Shown piece after piece: positions 44,411-50,939 of a stretch of DNA of 64,000 nucleotides. The stretch comes from Paraclostridium tenue. Its GTDB lineage: Bacteria > Bacillota > Clostridia > Peptostreptococcales > Peptostreptococcaceae. The DNA lies in the NCBI RefSeq assembly GCF_039521565.1, contig NZ_BAAACP010000002.1:1-64000 (forward strand), written 5' to 3'. A model generated the notes under the pieces. That model was not told the origin of the DNA. It was given only the letters and a program-made list of their open reading frames with translations, and ran no database searches. The translations under genes were made by a program, and so were the position numbers. The number at the start of each line of letters is the position of its first letter. Position 1 is the stretch's first letter.

Positions 44411-45568
44411 TTAATCTTCTACAATATCTATAAAATTTTCTAATTTATGATAATCACCTAATTTATTTTTATCTTTTACTACATCTATATCTTCAATGCC
44501 TAACTCTTTAATTTCATTTTTTCCTAGATATCCACCATTTATAATTAAGTATAAAGGGTCATTAGATACTATATAATTTTTAACTATATTATTATAATTT
44601 TTAAAATCACTTTTTTTAAATTTATAATTATTTATATCCACAAATCCTTTATACTCTATGCTCTTATTTAAAAATCTAGTTATATATGATGCATCTATAA
44701 TATAATCTTCATTTTTTTTAGGTATTAAATTCATATATGCTGATATATAATCTTTTATTAAACTGTTCTTTATAATAGGTGGTGCATATTTACCTTTTAT
44801 ATGTTTTGGATTAAATGTATTAGCTGAATTGAAAGTAACAGTTTTTATATTATTATAACCTTTATTAACTAAATCATATGTTGCATATTGAGCTAGTAAT
44901 CCACCTAAAGAATGTCCACTTATATATACTTTTGTATCATTACTTACTAATGGTCTTATAAATTCTATAGCATAATCTCTTTGTGGATGTGGCATAAATT
45001 GAGTTGTAAAATTTCCAATCCAATCCATATAACTTCTAGTTGGCTTATATGAAACTATTAAAGAATTTCCACATCTAAGTGCTATTCCTCCAAACCCTCT
45101 ATTTCCATTTTCATATCTAATAACTTTAAAATCTTTTATAGATTTATACTTATCTGTAAAAAGCTCTCCTATAGTTTGTCCTATAGGATTTTTTTCAATT
45201 ATTTTGCTAGCAAGATCAGCACTTTCAAGTAACATATACTCATTTACATATATATTTTTATTTAATTTAAAGTCATCAGTTATATAATCATTACTTAATT
45301 CATACTTCAAACCTCTATTATAGTCTTTATATAAAGGGTTTGAACCTATTTTTAACTCTTCTTCATCACTTAACTTATCATTATCGCTATCTTTATTATA
45401 TTTATCAGTTTTTAATATTTCTTCCAAAGCATCTGGAAGACCATCTTCATCACTATCTATATGCCATTTAAAATTATTTTCATCTAATAAATTTAAATTG
45501 TCTAATTTGTTAAATCCTAATGTAAAAAAAAGTAATGGTAATATCAAAAATAATTTATAAACTTTCAT
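44411..45568 (-). CDS. Secreted lipase/esterase-like protein with calcium-binding repeats
   Basis: 385 residues. Signal peptide (about 1-20), then calcium-type aspartate repeats HIDSDEDGLPDALEE and NKDSDNDKLSDEEE (about 36-75) of the thrombospondin-3/EF-hand-like kind, then an alpha/beta-hydrolase with the nucleophile elbow ISGHSLGGLLAQ (Ser about 220) as in class 3 lipases. The substrate may be a lipid, but no partner confirms it. There is no clear ribosome site; the gene begins 20 bases after the S55 peptidase stop and is probably translated by coupling. Confidence 0.82.
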   Translation of the reverse strand: MKVYKLFLILPLLFFTLGFNKLDNLNLLDENNFKWHIDSDEDGLPDALEEILKTDKYNKDSDNDKLSDEEELKIGSNPLYKDYNRGLKYELSNDYITDDFKLNKNIYVNEYMLLESADLASKIIEKNPIGQTIGELFTDKYKSIKDFKVIRYENGNRGFGGIALRCGNSLIVSYKPTRSYMDWIGNFTTQFMPHPQRDYAIEFIRPLVSNDTKVYISGHSLGGLLAQYATYDLVNKGYNNIKTVTFNSANTFNPKHIKGKYAPPIIKNSLIKDYISAYMNLIPKKNEDYIIDASYITRFLNKSIEYKGFVDINNYKFKKSDFKNYNNIVKNYIVSNDPLYLIINGGYLGKNEIKELGIEDIDVVKDKNKLGDYHKLENFIDIVED

Positions 45569-45588
45569 ATCTAATTATCTATATTACT

Positions 45589-46533
45589 TTAACTATTCTC
45601 TTTTTCATTTTTTAGCATATAGTCTATGTTTGATATATAACCTACTTTATGATTATAAATTAAACTTGATCTAACTCCTCCAATTAATTTTCCATCTTGT
45701 ATAACAGGTGAACCACTCATCCCTCCAATTACCCCACCTCTATATTCTTTAAGCTCTTTATCTTTTATCTTTATTTTTGCTCCATCTTCATATATTTTTA
45801 ATACTTCTATTTCATGTAATTTTTTTTCATTAGTAATCGGAGATTTACAATATATATACGCAATACCTTTTTTAGGTTTAGCTATATCCATAGATTTCTT
45901 ATATTCAAATTTATTTTCTTTTAACTTACCTTCTACTCCATAATCACTATATTTGCCTATATCTCCTATATAATTTAACTTACCATCTTCATTTTCTTTT
46001 ATATGAGGCTTTAAGCCTCCAGAATTAAAAAGTGTAGCTTTTATAGAATGTACATATGTTGTTTCAAATACTTGTGTGCTATCAGCAACTTCTGATCCTT
46101 TTATATTATGACTAAGTCCTACAAAAGAACCATCTTCTTTAACTGCTGTTATAGTCCCATAAAACTGTTGAGTGAAACTTAAATATATTCCTCTAAAATC
46201 TTTACTTGTAAAAATTTGTGAATATTCTTTTTTGTCTCTTATAAATCTTACTATTACCTTCTCATTTTCTGATTTGTATAAATCAGTTAAATCTTTTAAA
46301 TCATATCTAAACTTTTTGTTAATTGAAATTACGGATAAAATTATATCTTCTTCTTTAAAATCAGTATCTTTGTTTAAAACCATCTGAACTATAGGATATT
46401 TTAAATTAAGATTTACAAAAACTACATCTGCAGATGGCATTAATTTTTCTGCTTTACTTTGTGTAAATCCTAAATTCGTTGATAAAAGTATAGCTATAGC
46501 TGTTAATGATATAAGTCTTTTAAATTGTCTCAT
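45589..46533 (-). CDS. S55 (SpoIVB-family) peptidase, secreted
   Basis: 314 residues. Signal peptide (about 1-28), then the S55 fold: GTITAVKEDGSFVGLSHNI (about 136-154, with the catalytic His in the SHNI position) and GGMSGSPVIQDGKLIGGVRS (about 271-290, with the catalytic Ser). SpoIVB itself is longer, carries a PDZ domain and triggers SigK activation; here only a short PDZ-like remnant could fit between the signal and the core. Thus it is a SpoIVB relative, not SpoIVB. Its operon partner is a secreted lipase, which may be its client. Confidence 0.82.
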   Translation of the reverse strand: MRQFKRLISLTAIAILLSTNLGFTQSKAEKLMPSADVVFVNLNLKYPIVQMVLNKDTDFKEEDIILSVISINKKFRYDLKDLTDLYKSENEKVIVRFIRDKKEYSQIFTSKDFRGIYLSFTQQFYGTITAVKEDGSFVGLSHNIKGSEVADSTQVFETTYVHSIKATLFNSGGLKPHIKENEDGKLNYIGDIGKYSDYGVEGKLKENKFEYKKSMDIAKPKKGIAYIYCKSPITNEKKLHEIEVLKIYEDGAKIKIKDKELKEYRGGVIGGMSGSPVIQDGKLIGGVRSSLIYNHKVGYISNIDYMLKNEKENS

Positions 46534-46655
46534 AGCTTATCCTTTCTTAAACCATTTTTAATTCTTATATTATTTTTATATAAATTTGAAATTTTTATTA
46601 TACTTTTATCTCATTAGGAATATATTTTATTATTTACTAAATATAGGTGGTGATT

Positions 46656-47120
46656 TTTATTACACTTTCGCCTGATAATCTTAAAGTAAATTTTATTTAT
46701 CCTAACTCTAAAAAGAATATTTTAAGTAATAGAAAATATACACTTACTTATAATGTTGATACTAATTTTTTACAATTAGATATAGGTAATTTTTATAACT
46801 ATAAAAAAATTGATTTTGATTTAAGAGGTGAAATTTTAGGTGAATGGATTTTAGTTAGTCAAAATAAATACAGTTTATGTTTTTATATTTATATAAAAGG
46901 TTATAATCCATATGAAATAAAACATAAATATAATATTTTTAAACAAAATTTAAAATTAGCAATTGAATCTATATTATATGCAGATAAAAAATTTTTACAG
47001 GAAAATAAATACATTTTAAGTAGTAGTATAATTGTTAAATTTTTTTCTTCATATTTTATGTATAACTCTTCTGAATACTACGGCTTAGTAAGTGATTATA
47101 TTAAAATTTATAAAAAATAA
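46656..47120 (+). CDS. Staygreen-family protein
   Basis: About 155 residues. LSPDNLKVNFIYPNSKK, NRKYTLTYNVDTNFLQLDIG and FDLRGEILGEW match the staygreen family, named for plant magnesium dechelatases but also found in clostridia, where the function is unknown. The start is unusual: the only in-frame GTG (46647) lies inside the ribosome site AGGTGGTGA; eight bases after AGGTGG stands ATT (46656), giving an N-terminus M-TLSPDNLKV like that of homologues. ATT starts are rare, so the GTG remains possible. Confidence 0.65.
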   Translation, partial: FITLSPDNLKVNFIYPNSKKNILSNRKYTLTYNVDTNFLQLDIGNFYNYKKIDFDLRGEILGEWILVSQNKYSLCFYIYIKGYNPYEIKHKYNIFKQNLKLAIESILYADKKFLQENKYILSSSIIVKFFSSYFMYNSSEYYGLVSDYIKIYKK

Positions 47121-47186
47121 ACTTTTTATGTTTTTATTTTAAACTAAAGGTTATACTAATCTTACAACTCAATAGAAAATATAATG

Positions 47187-47360
47187 TCACATTAATAGGT
47201 AGGTTAATTCTATGCTAACTTCATTTTGTTTAATTTGACTTTTAATATTCATAGTATTTTCTACATTACCTCGTAAATTGAAATTTGTATTTTCTATAAG
47301 TTTATCTATAATATCAAAAACAATTTGTTTAATTTTTCTTGTTTTGATATTAGTATCTAG
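47187..47360 (-). pseudogene. Possible gene remnant without a start codon
   Basis: An open frame of 57 codons on the minus strand, from a TAG at 47361 to TGA at 47187, has no usable start, but its translation looks protein-like (KTRKIKQIVFDIIDKLIEN, then NMNIKSQ and SIELTYLLM). It may be the end of a decayed gene. No family assigned. The rest of 47121-47443 holds nothing else I can support. Confidence 0.2.
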
Positions 47361-47395
47361 CTATAGTTTATTAATTTAAAATTTTGTTAGATATA

Positions 47396-47428
47396 AAAAG
47401 TGGCTTCATTTTTAGTGAAGCCACTTTT
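47396..47428 (-). terminator. Terminator of the small CxxC protein gene
   Basis: AAAAGTGGCTTCA/TGAAGCCACTTTT, 13 bp, about 16 bases below the stop at 47444, with a T-rich exit. Confidence 0.8.
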
Positions 47429-47443
47429 ACTATAAAAGTTTAT

Positions 47444-47692
47444 TTATACCATGTTGTTTTTAATTATATTGTCAATTACTTTGTCTAAAGTCAAATTTTT
47501 AGTATCTATATTTTCTAATTCTAATATATAGTCTTCAAATTCAACTTCGACAAATCTATCACTTTTATTATCTGAATTTATATAATCAATAATTTTATAA
47601 TCTTTAATTTCTTCTTGTAAATACGCTTTAAGTTCATTATATTCTTCTTCATTTATTTTATTTTTATTACATCTACAATTAGGACATCCCAT
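47444..47692 (-). CDS. Small hypothetical protein with an N-terminal CxxCxC motif
   Basis: 82 residues. MGCPNCRCNKNK carries three closely spaced cysteines that could bind metal; the rest is acidic and amphipathic (EEEYNELKAYLQEEIKDYK, FVEVEFEDYILELENI). AGGAGGA ribosome site. It starts 15 bases after the two-repeat protein gene, so both form an operon. Family not recognised. Confidence 0.75.
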   Translation of the reverse strand: MGCPNCRCNKNKINEEEYNELKAYLQEEIKDYKIIDYINSDNKSDRFVEVEFEDYILELENIDTKNLTLDKVIDNIIKNNMV

Positions 47693-47706
47693 AGTACTTC
47701 CTCCTT

Positions 47707-48261
47707 TTAGTTTTGAACTTCATCTAAGTTCATAGTAAGTTGTTCAAATAAAATATTATCCTTTGACTTTTTATTAGAACTTTTTTCTTTTTCTACTAAA
47801 TTCATTTTTATAAGTAATTTTTTTAAAGAATTTACATTGTCTATAGATATACTTTCATTATTAACAATCATAGCATATCCTACTCCAGTTTTTTTAATAC
47901 TTAAATTTGGATTATACATTTTTATAGATATTGCTTTAGAATCTACATATTCCACAGAAAATGTATTTTTCTTTTGTAAAAATAATTCTACTAAATTATC
48001 TTTTATATTTTTTACTTCCTTATTTTTTGCTTTTTTAGATTTTATAACACCCATTTTTATAAGCAAAGGCTCTAAAGATTTAAGGTCATTTAAAAATATA
48101 GGTCCTCCCTTTAAATTTAAGCAATAACCTTTGCTAGAAGCTTCTATTTTTATATCCTTTTCATTTATATATATAGATGTTATCTTACCATTGGTATACT
48201 TAATTTCATAAGATTTATCTATTTTAGCTAATACATTTGTGATTTTATTTGGCAAATACAT
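47707..48261 (-). CDS. Hypothetical protein with an internal duplication
   Basis: 184 residues with two copies of a domain of about 60 residues: copy 1 (about 18-75) YEIKYTNGKITSIYI...KGYCLNLKG...LEPLLIKMGVIK and copy 2 (about 100-156) FSVEYVDSKAISIKM...VGYAMIVNN...LKKLLIKMNLVEK. The repeats share length, the G(Y) strand and the LLIKM helix. A Lys/Ser-rich link joins them, and an acidic tail ends the chain. No signal or membrane helix. AGAGGA ribosome site; operon with the downstream CxxCxC protein. Confidence 0.75.
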   Translation of the reverse strand: MYLPNKITNVLAKIDKSYEIKYTNGKITSIYINEKDIKIEASSKGYCLNLKGGPIFLNDLKSLEPLLIKMGVIKSKKAKNKEVKNIKDNLVELFLQKKNTFSVEYVDSKAISIKMYNPNLSIKKTGVGYAMIVNNESISIDNVNSLKKLLIKMNLVEKEKSSNKKSKDNILFEQLTMNLDEVQN

Positions 48262-48324
48262 ACAAAATCCTCTTTTATTTTAGTTTTTAAATAAAATATA
48301 TCATTTATTTTATTTAAATACAAT

Positions 48325-48356
48325 AAAAAGATGATTGTATATACAATCATCTTTTT
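48325..48356. terminator. Palindromic terminator
   Basis: Perfect 32-base palindrome AAAAAGATGATTGTAT/ATACAATCATCTTTTT, nine bases below the DUF975 gene stop. Confidence 0.82.
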
Positions 48357-48365
48357 AAATATGTA

Positions 48366-48974
48366 TTAATTATTTTTTAATTCTAAGTAGAAATTAGTTG
48401 TTGTTATTTGATAATATGGAATAAGCCATAAAAATCCTATTCCAAAAGTTAAAATAGATAATATAAACCATCCTGCAAAACTTAAATACAATACAAAGTA
48501 TTCAAATTTATATCCTTTCATCATCTTGATACTTTCTTTTAAACATTCTATAGATGATTTTTCTGGATTTTCAGCTAATATGTAATTTGCTTGTGAAAAC
48601 ATAAAAATTAATATAATCCCTGGTATTATAAATAATATCATACCTATACTAATACATATCATTATTATTAAATTCATAATTAATGATTTTAAAAACACAT
48701 CAAATCCAGAAAATAAATCTTTAAATTTTGCACTTGAATCACCTTTACTTAAATTTAAAGAAAATCTGCATATGCCAATTTGCAACGGCCCATAAAGTAG
48801 TATTCCTAATATATTTAAAGCAATACCAAAATTTGATGCTTCTACAGATTTAGTAAATTCAACGTTCACTAATTGTAATATAAGTGAATAACAAACAAAT
48901 GTTATTATAGCTAATATCCAATTATCTTTTAACTGGCTTTTCGCTCTTGATTTTAATTCTAGTCTTGAAACCAT
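48366..48974 (-). CDS. DUF975-family membrane protein
   Basis: 202 residues, five to six helices. The family pattern is visible: ELKSRAKSQLKDNWILAII at the start, then LSKGDSSAKFKDLFSGF (about 85-101), and NYILAENPEKSSIECLKESI plus MMKGYKFEYF (about 135-168) before the last helices. The function of the family is unknown. GGAGGCG ribosome site; single gene with its own terminator. Confidence 0.88.
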   Translation of the reverse strand: MVSRLELKSRAKSQLKDNWILAIITFVCYSLILQLVNVEFTKSVEASNFGIALNILGILLYGPLQIGICRFSLNLSKGDSSAKFKDLFSGFDVFLKSLIMNLIIMICISIGMILFIIPGIILIFMFSQANYILAENPEKSSIECLKESIKMMKGYKFEYFVLYLSFAGWFILSILTFGIGFLWLIPYYQITTTNFYLELKNN

Positions 48975-49136
48975 AACACGCCTCCGTTTTTACTGTATAC
49001 TATTTTTATAAAGTTATAATAACATAAATTTATTTATTATTTCTTATGAAATACATAGTATACTTAGTTTTTTATAGTTATATATTTAAATTATTTATTT
49101 TATTTTCTATTTACCCCTTAATTAATTTAAATAAAC

Positions 49137-49165
49137 AAAAATAGGTCTATAATAGACCTATTTTT
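49137..49165 (-). terminator. Terminator of the ArsR/NifX-like operon
   Basis: AAAAATAGGTCTA/TAGACCTATTTTT with loop TAA, 28 bases below the stop of the NifX-like gene. Confidence 0.82.
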
Positions 49166-49192
49166 ATTTATTTAATAAATTTTCATTTATAT

Positions 49193-49564
49193 TTAGTGAT
49201 GTCCGCAACCATCATGTGAACAAGTGTGATTACTTGGAAATTCATTTAATTTATTTTCATTAAATAAATTTATATTTTCCTCAACAGTATCAGCTTGAGC
49301 TTTATATACTTTTATACCCATAGAATTTAACTTAACTATAGCTCCTTGTCCTATACCTCCTACTATAACTGCATCAACAACATTTCCTGATAATGCTTTT
49401 ATAGGTTGACACTTACCATGTTCATGACCTAAATCACCATTACTTATTTGAGATAATTCTTTACTTTCTAAATCATAAACTAAAAACATAGGAGCTGATC
49501 CAAAATGCCCAAATGGTTTACTTTTTAACCCTTCATTTACTTCTACTGGTATACAAACTTTCAT
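49193..49564 (-). CDS. NifX/NifB-type (dinitrogenase iron-molybdenum cofactor family) metal-binding protein
   Basis: 123 residues. MKVCIPVEVNEGLKSKPFGH and GIGQGAIVKLNSMGIKVYKA are the family's conserved strands. Two potential metal sites stand out: GDLGHEHGKCQ in the middle and the tail CSHDGCGHH. In non-diazotrophs such proteins are thought to carry metal clusters. It is separated by only two bases from the stop of an ArsR-family regulator, forming an operon that the regulator probably controls in response to metal. Confidence 0.88.
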   Translation of the reverse strand: MKVCIPVEVNEGLKSKPFGHFGSAPMFLVYDLESKELSQISNGDLGHEHGKCQPIKALSGNVVDAVIVGGIGQGAIVKLNSMGIKVYKAQADTVEENINLFNENKLNEFPSNHTCSHDGCGHH

Positions 49565-49566
49565 TT

Positions 49567-49932
49567 TTAATTCTCCCTTCTTTTACAACATTTTTTAATT
49601 GATTTACAATTTCTTGTACAATCTGTGCTTATTAAATTTATATTTGAAACTTCTAAAATATTATTATTAATATTTTCTATTGAATTGAAAAAAGTTATAC
49701 AATCATCAAATACATTTTTGTTTACATGATAAAATACATAATATCCTTCTTTATATCCAGTTATTATTTCAGCCTCTTTTAAAATCTTTATATGCTGTGA
49801 AACTGATGAATCAGTTATTCCTAAATACTTAGAAATCCCTTTTTGACATATATCCCTCTTTGAAACTAATAAAAGAACTTTTAGTCTTGTTTCATCACTT
49901 AATGCTTTAAATATTTTAGATAATTTATTCAT
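49567..49932 (-). CDS. ArsR-family metal-responsive repressor
   Basis: 121 residues. The winged helix is clear: LSKIFKALSDETRLKVLLLV, then GITDSSVSQHIKILKEAEII (recognition helix, about 40-60) and GYKEGYYVFYHVN (wing). A cysteine-rich end, STDCTRNCKSIKKCCKRREN, could hold a metal. The longest frame starts at a GTG that belongs to the GAGGTGAAC ribosome site, so ATG at 49932 is used. It sits next to a perfect 22-base palindrome in its own promoter, so autoregulation is likely. Confidence 0.9.
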   Translation of the reverse strand: MNKLSKIFKALSDETRLKVLLLVSKRDICQKGISKYLGITDSSVSQHIKILKEAEIITGYKEGYYVFYHVNKNVFDDCITFFNSIENINNNILEVSNINLISTDCTRNCKSIKKCCKRREN

Positions 49933-49944
49933 GTTCACCTCTTT

Positions 49945-49996
49945 TAATTAAGTAATTACTTAATTAGATTATAATATTCTTAAGCAATTATTTCAA
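49945..49996 (-). promoter_or_regulatory. ArsR operon promoter with perfect operator
   Basis: Minus strand TTGAAA (49991-49996), 17 bases, TATAAT (49968-49973), directly followed by the perfect palindrome TAATTAAGTAATTACTTAATTA, written here as arms TAATTAAGTAA/TTACTTAATTA (49945-49966). This is a typical ArsR-type operator position, between the -10 and the ribosome site. Confidence 0.75.
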
Positions 49997-50111
49997 GCCT
50001 ATCTTTTAAATTTATTAACTTTTTAAATTTTATATTAAAGCTAATATGATTAAACTTAATATTTTGTGGTATGTTTTTACATATATTACATAATAAAAAG
50101 GAGTGTTAGTT

Positions 50112-50852
50112 TTGTTAAATTTTAGAGACTTTGGTGGATGTAAATCAGCTGATGGAAGATTTGTAAAAAAAGGATTATTTTTTAGATCTGGTAATTTATC
50201 TAATTTAAGCAAAGAAGATATACAAATGCTAAAAGATTTAAAAATAAAGGTAGTATTTGATTATAGAGATGATGCAGAAAACTTAGCTAGTCCATCTCAA
50301 GTAGTAAAAAATATAAAATATATAAGAGTTCCAGCTATTCTTACCCCAAATCCAAATGAAGTTAAATTCGGATCAGTTGAGGATATGATATCAAAAATGT
50401 TTGATAATAATGGAGCTTTTGATATGTTAAAAGAAACATACTATAACTTGCCAGTTAATAATAAATCTTATAAAAAATTAGTCGAGCTTATACAAGACGA
50501 ATCTAACTTGCCAATTCTTACTCACTGTACAGCAGGTAAAGATAGAACAGGTGTGGGATGTGCAATAATTTTAATGATATTAGGTATTACAAAAGAAGAA
50601 ATAATTAAAGATTATCTAAAAAGTAATCAATCCTCAAGTGAAGCTATAAGTGAAATAATGACTGCGAGACCAGAATTACAAAGTATTCCAAAGGAAAAAT
50701 TAAAATATATATTTGGAGTAAATGAAGAATATATAAATGAAGTTTTTAGAAGAATTAATGATGATTATGAAACTATAGAAAATTACTTATATAAAGAATT
50801 TAATTTAACACGAAATGATCTAAAAAATTTAAGAGATAAATATTTATGTTAA
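50112..50852 (+). CDS. Tyrosine/serine protein phosphatase (DSP family)
   Basis: 246 residues. The P-loop HCTAGKDRTG (Cys about 137) fits CX5R, and the N-terminal NFRDFGGCKSADGRFVKKG is the hallmark of the bacterial Y_phosphatase3 group (LpdA/IphP-like). It removes phosphate from tyrosine, serine or phosphoinositide substrates. The start is a TTG eight bases after AAAGGAG; a GTG three codons earlier is part of that site. Divergent from the ArsR operon. Confidence 0.9.
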   Translation: MLNFRDFGGCKSADGRFVKKGLFFRSGNLSNLSKEDIQMLKDLKIKVVFDYRDDAENLASPSQVVKNIKYIRVPAILTPNPNEVKFGSVEDMISKMFDNNGAFDMLKETYYNLPVNNKSYKKLVELIQDESNLPILTHCTAGKDRTGVGCAIILMILGITKEEIIKDYLKSNQSSSEAISEIMTARPELQSIPKEKLKYIFGVNEEYINEVFRRINDDYETIENYLYKEFNLTRNDLKNLRDKYLC

Positions 50853-50871
50853 AAAAATTCACAAAAAAATA

Positions 50872-50925
50872 ATAAAGAACCTGTATTTAACTTAAAATAC
50901 TTTATGCTAAACACAAGTTCTTTAT
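50872..50925. terminator. Probable bidirectional terminator
   Basis: ATAAAGAAC (50872-50880) pairs with GTTCTTTAT (50917-50925) around a 36-base A+T-rich loop. It lies between the phosphatase gene and the convergent helicase gene. Confidence 0.5.
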
Positions 50926-50939
50926 ATTTATAAATTTAT

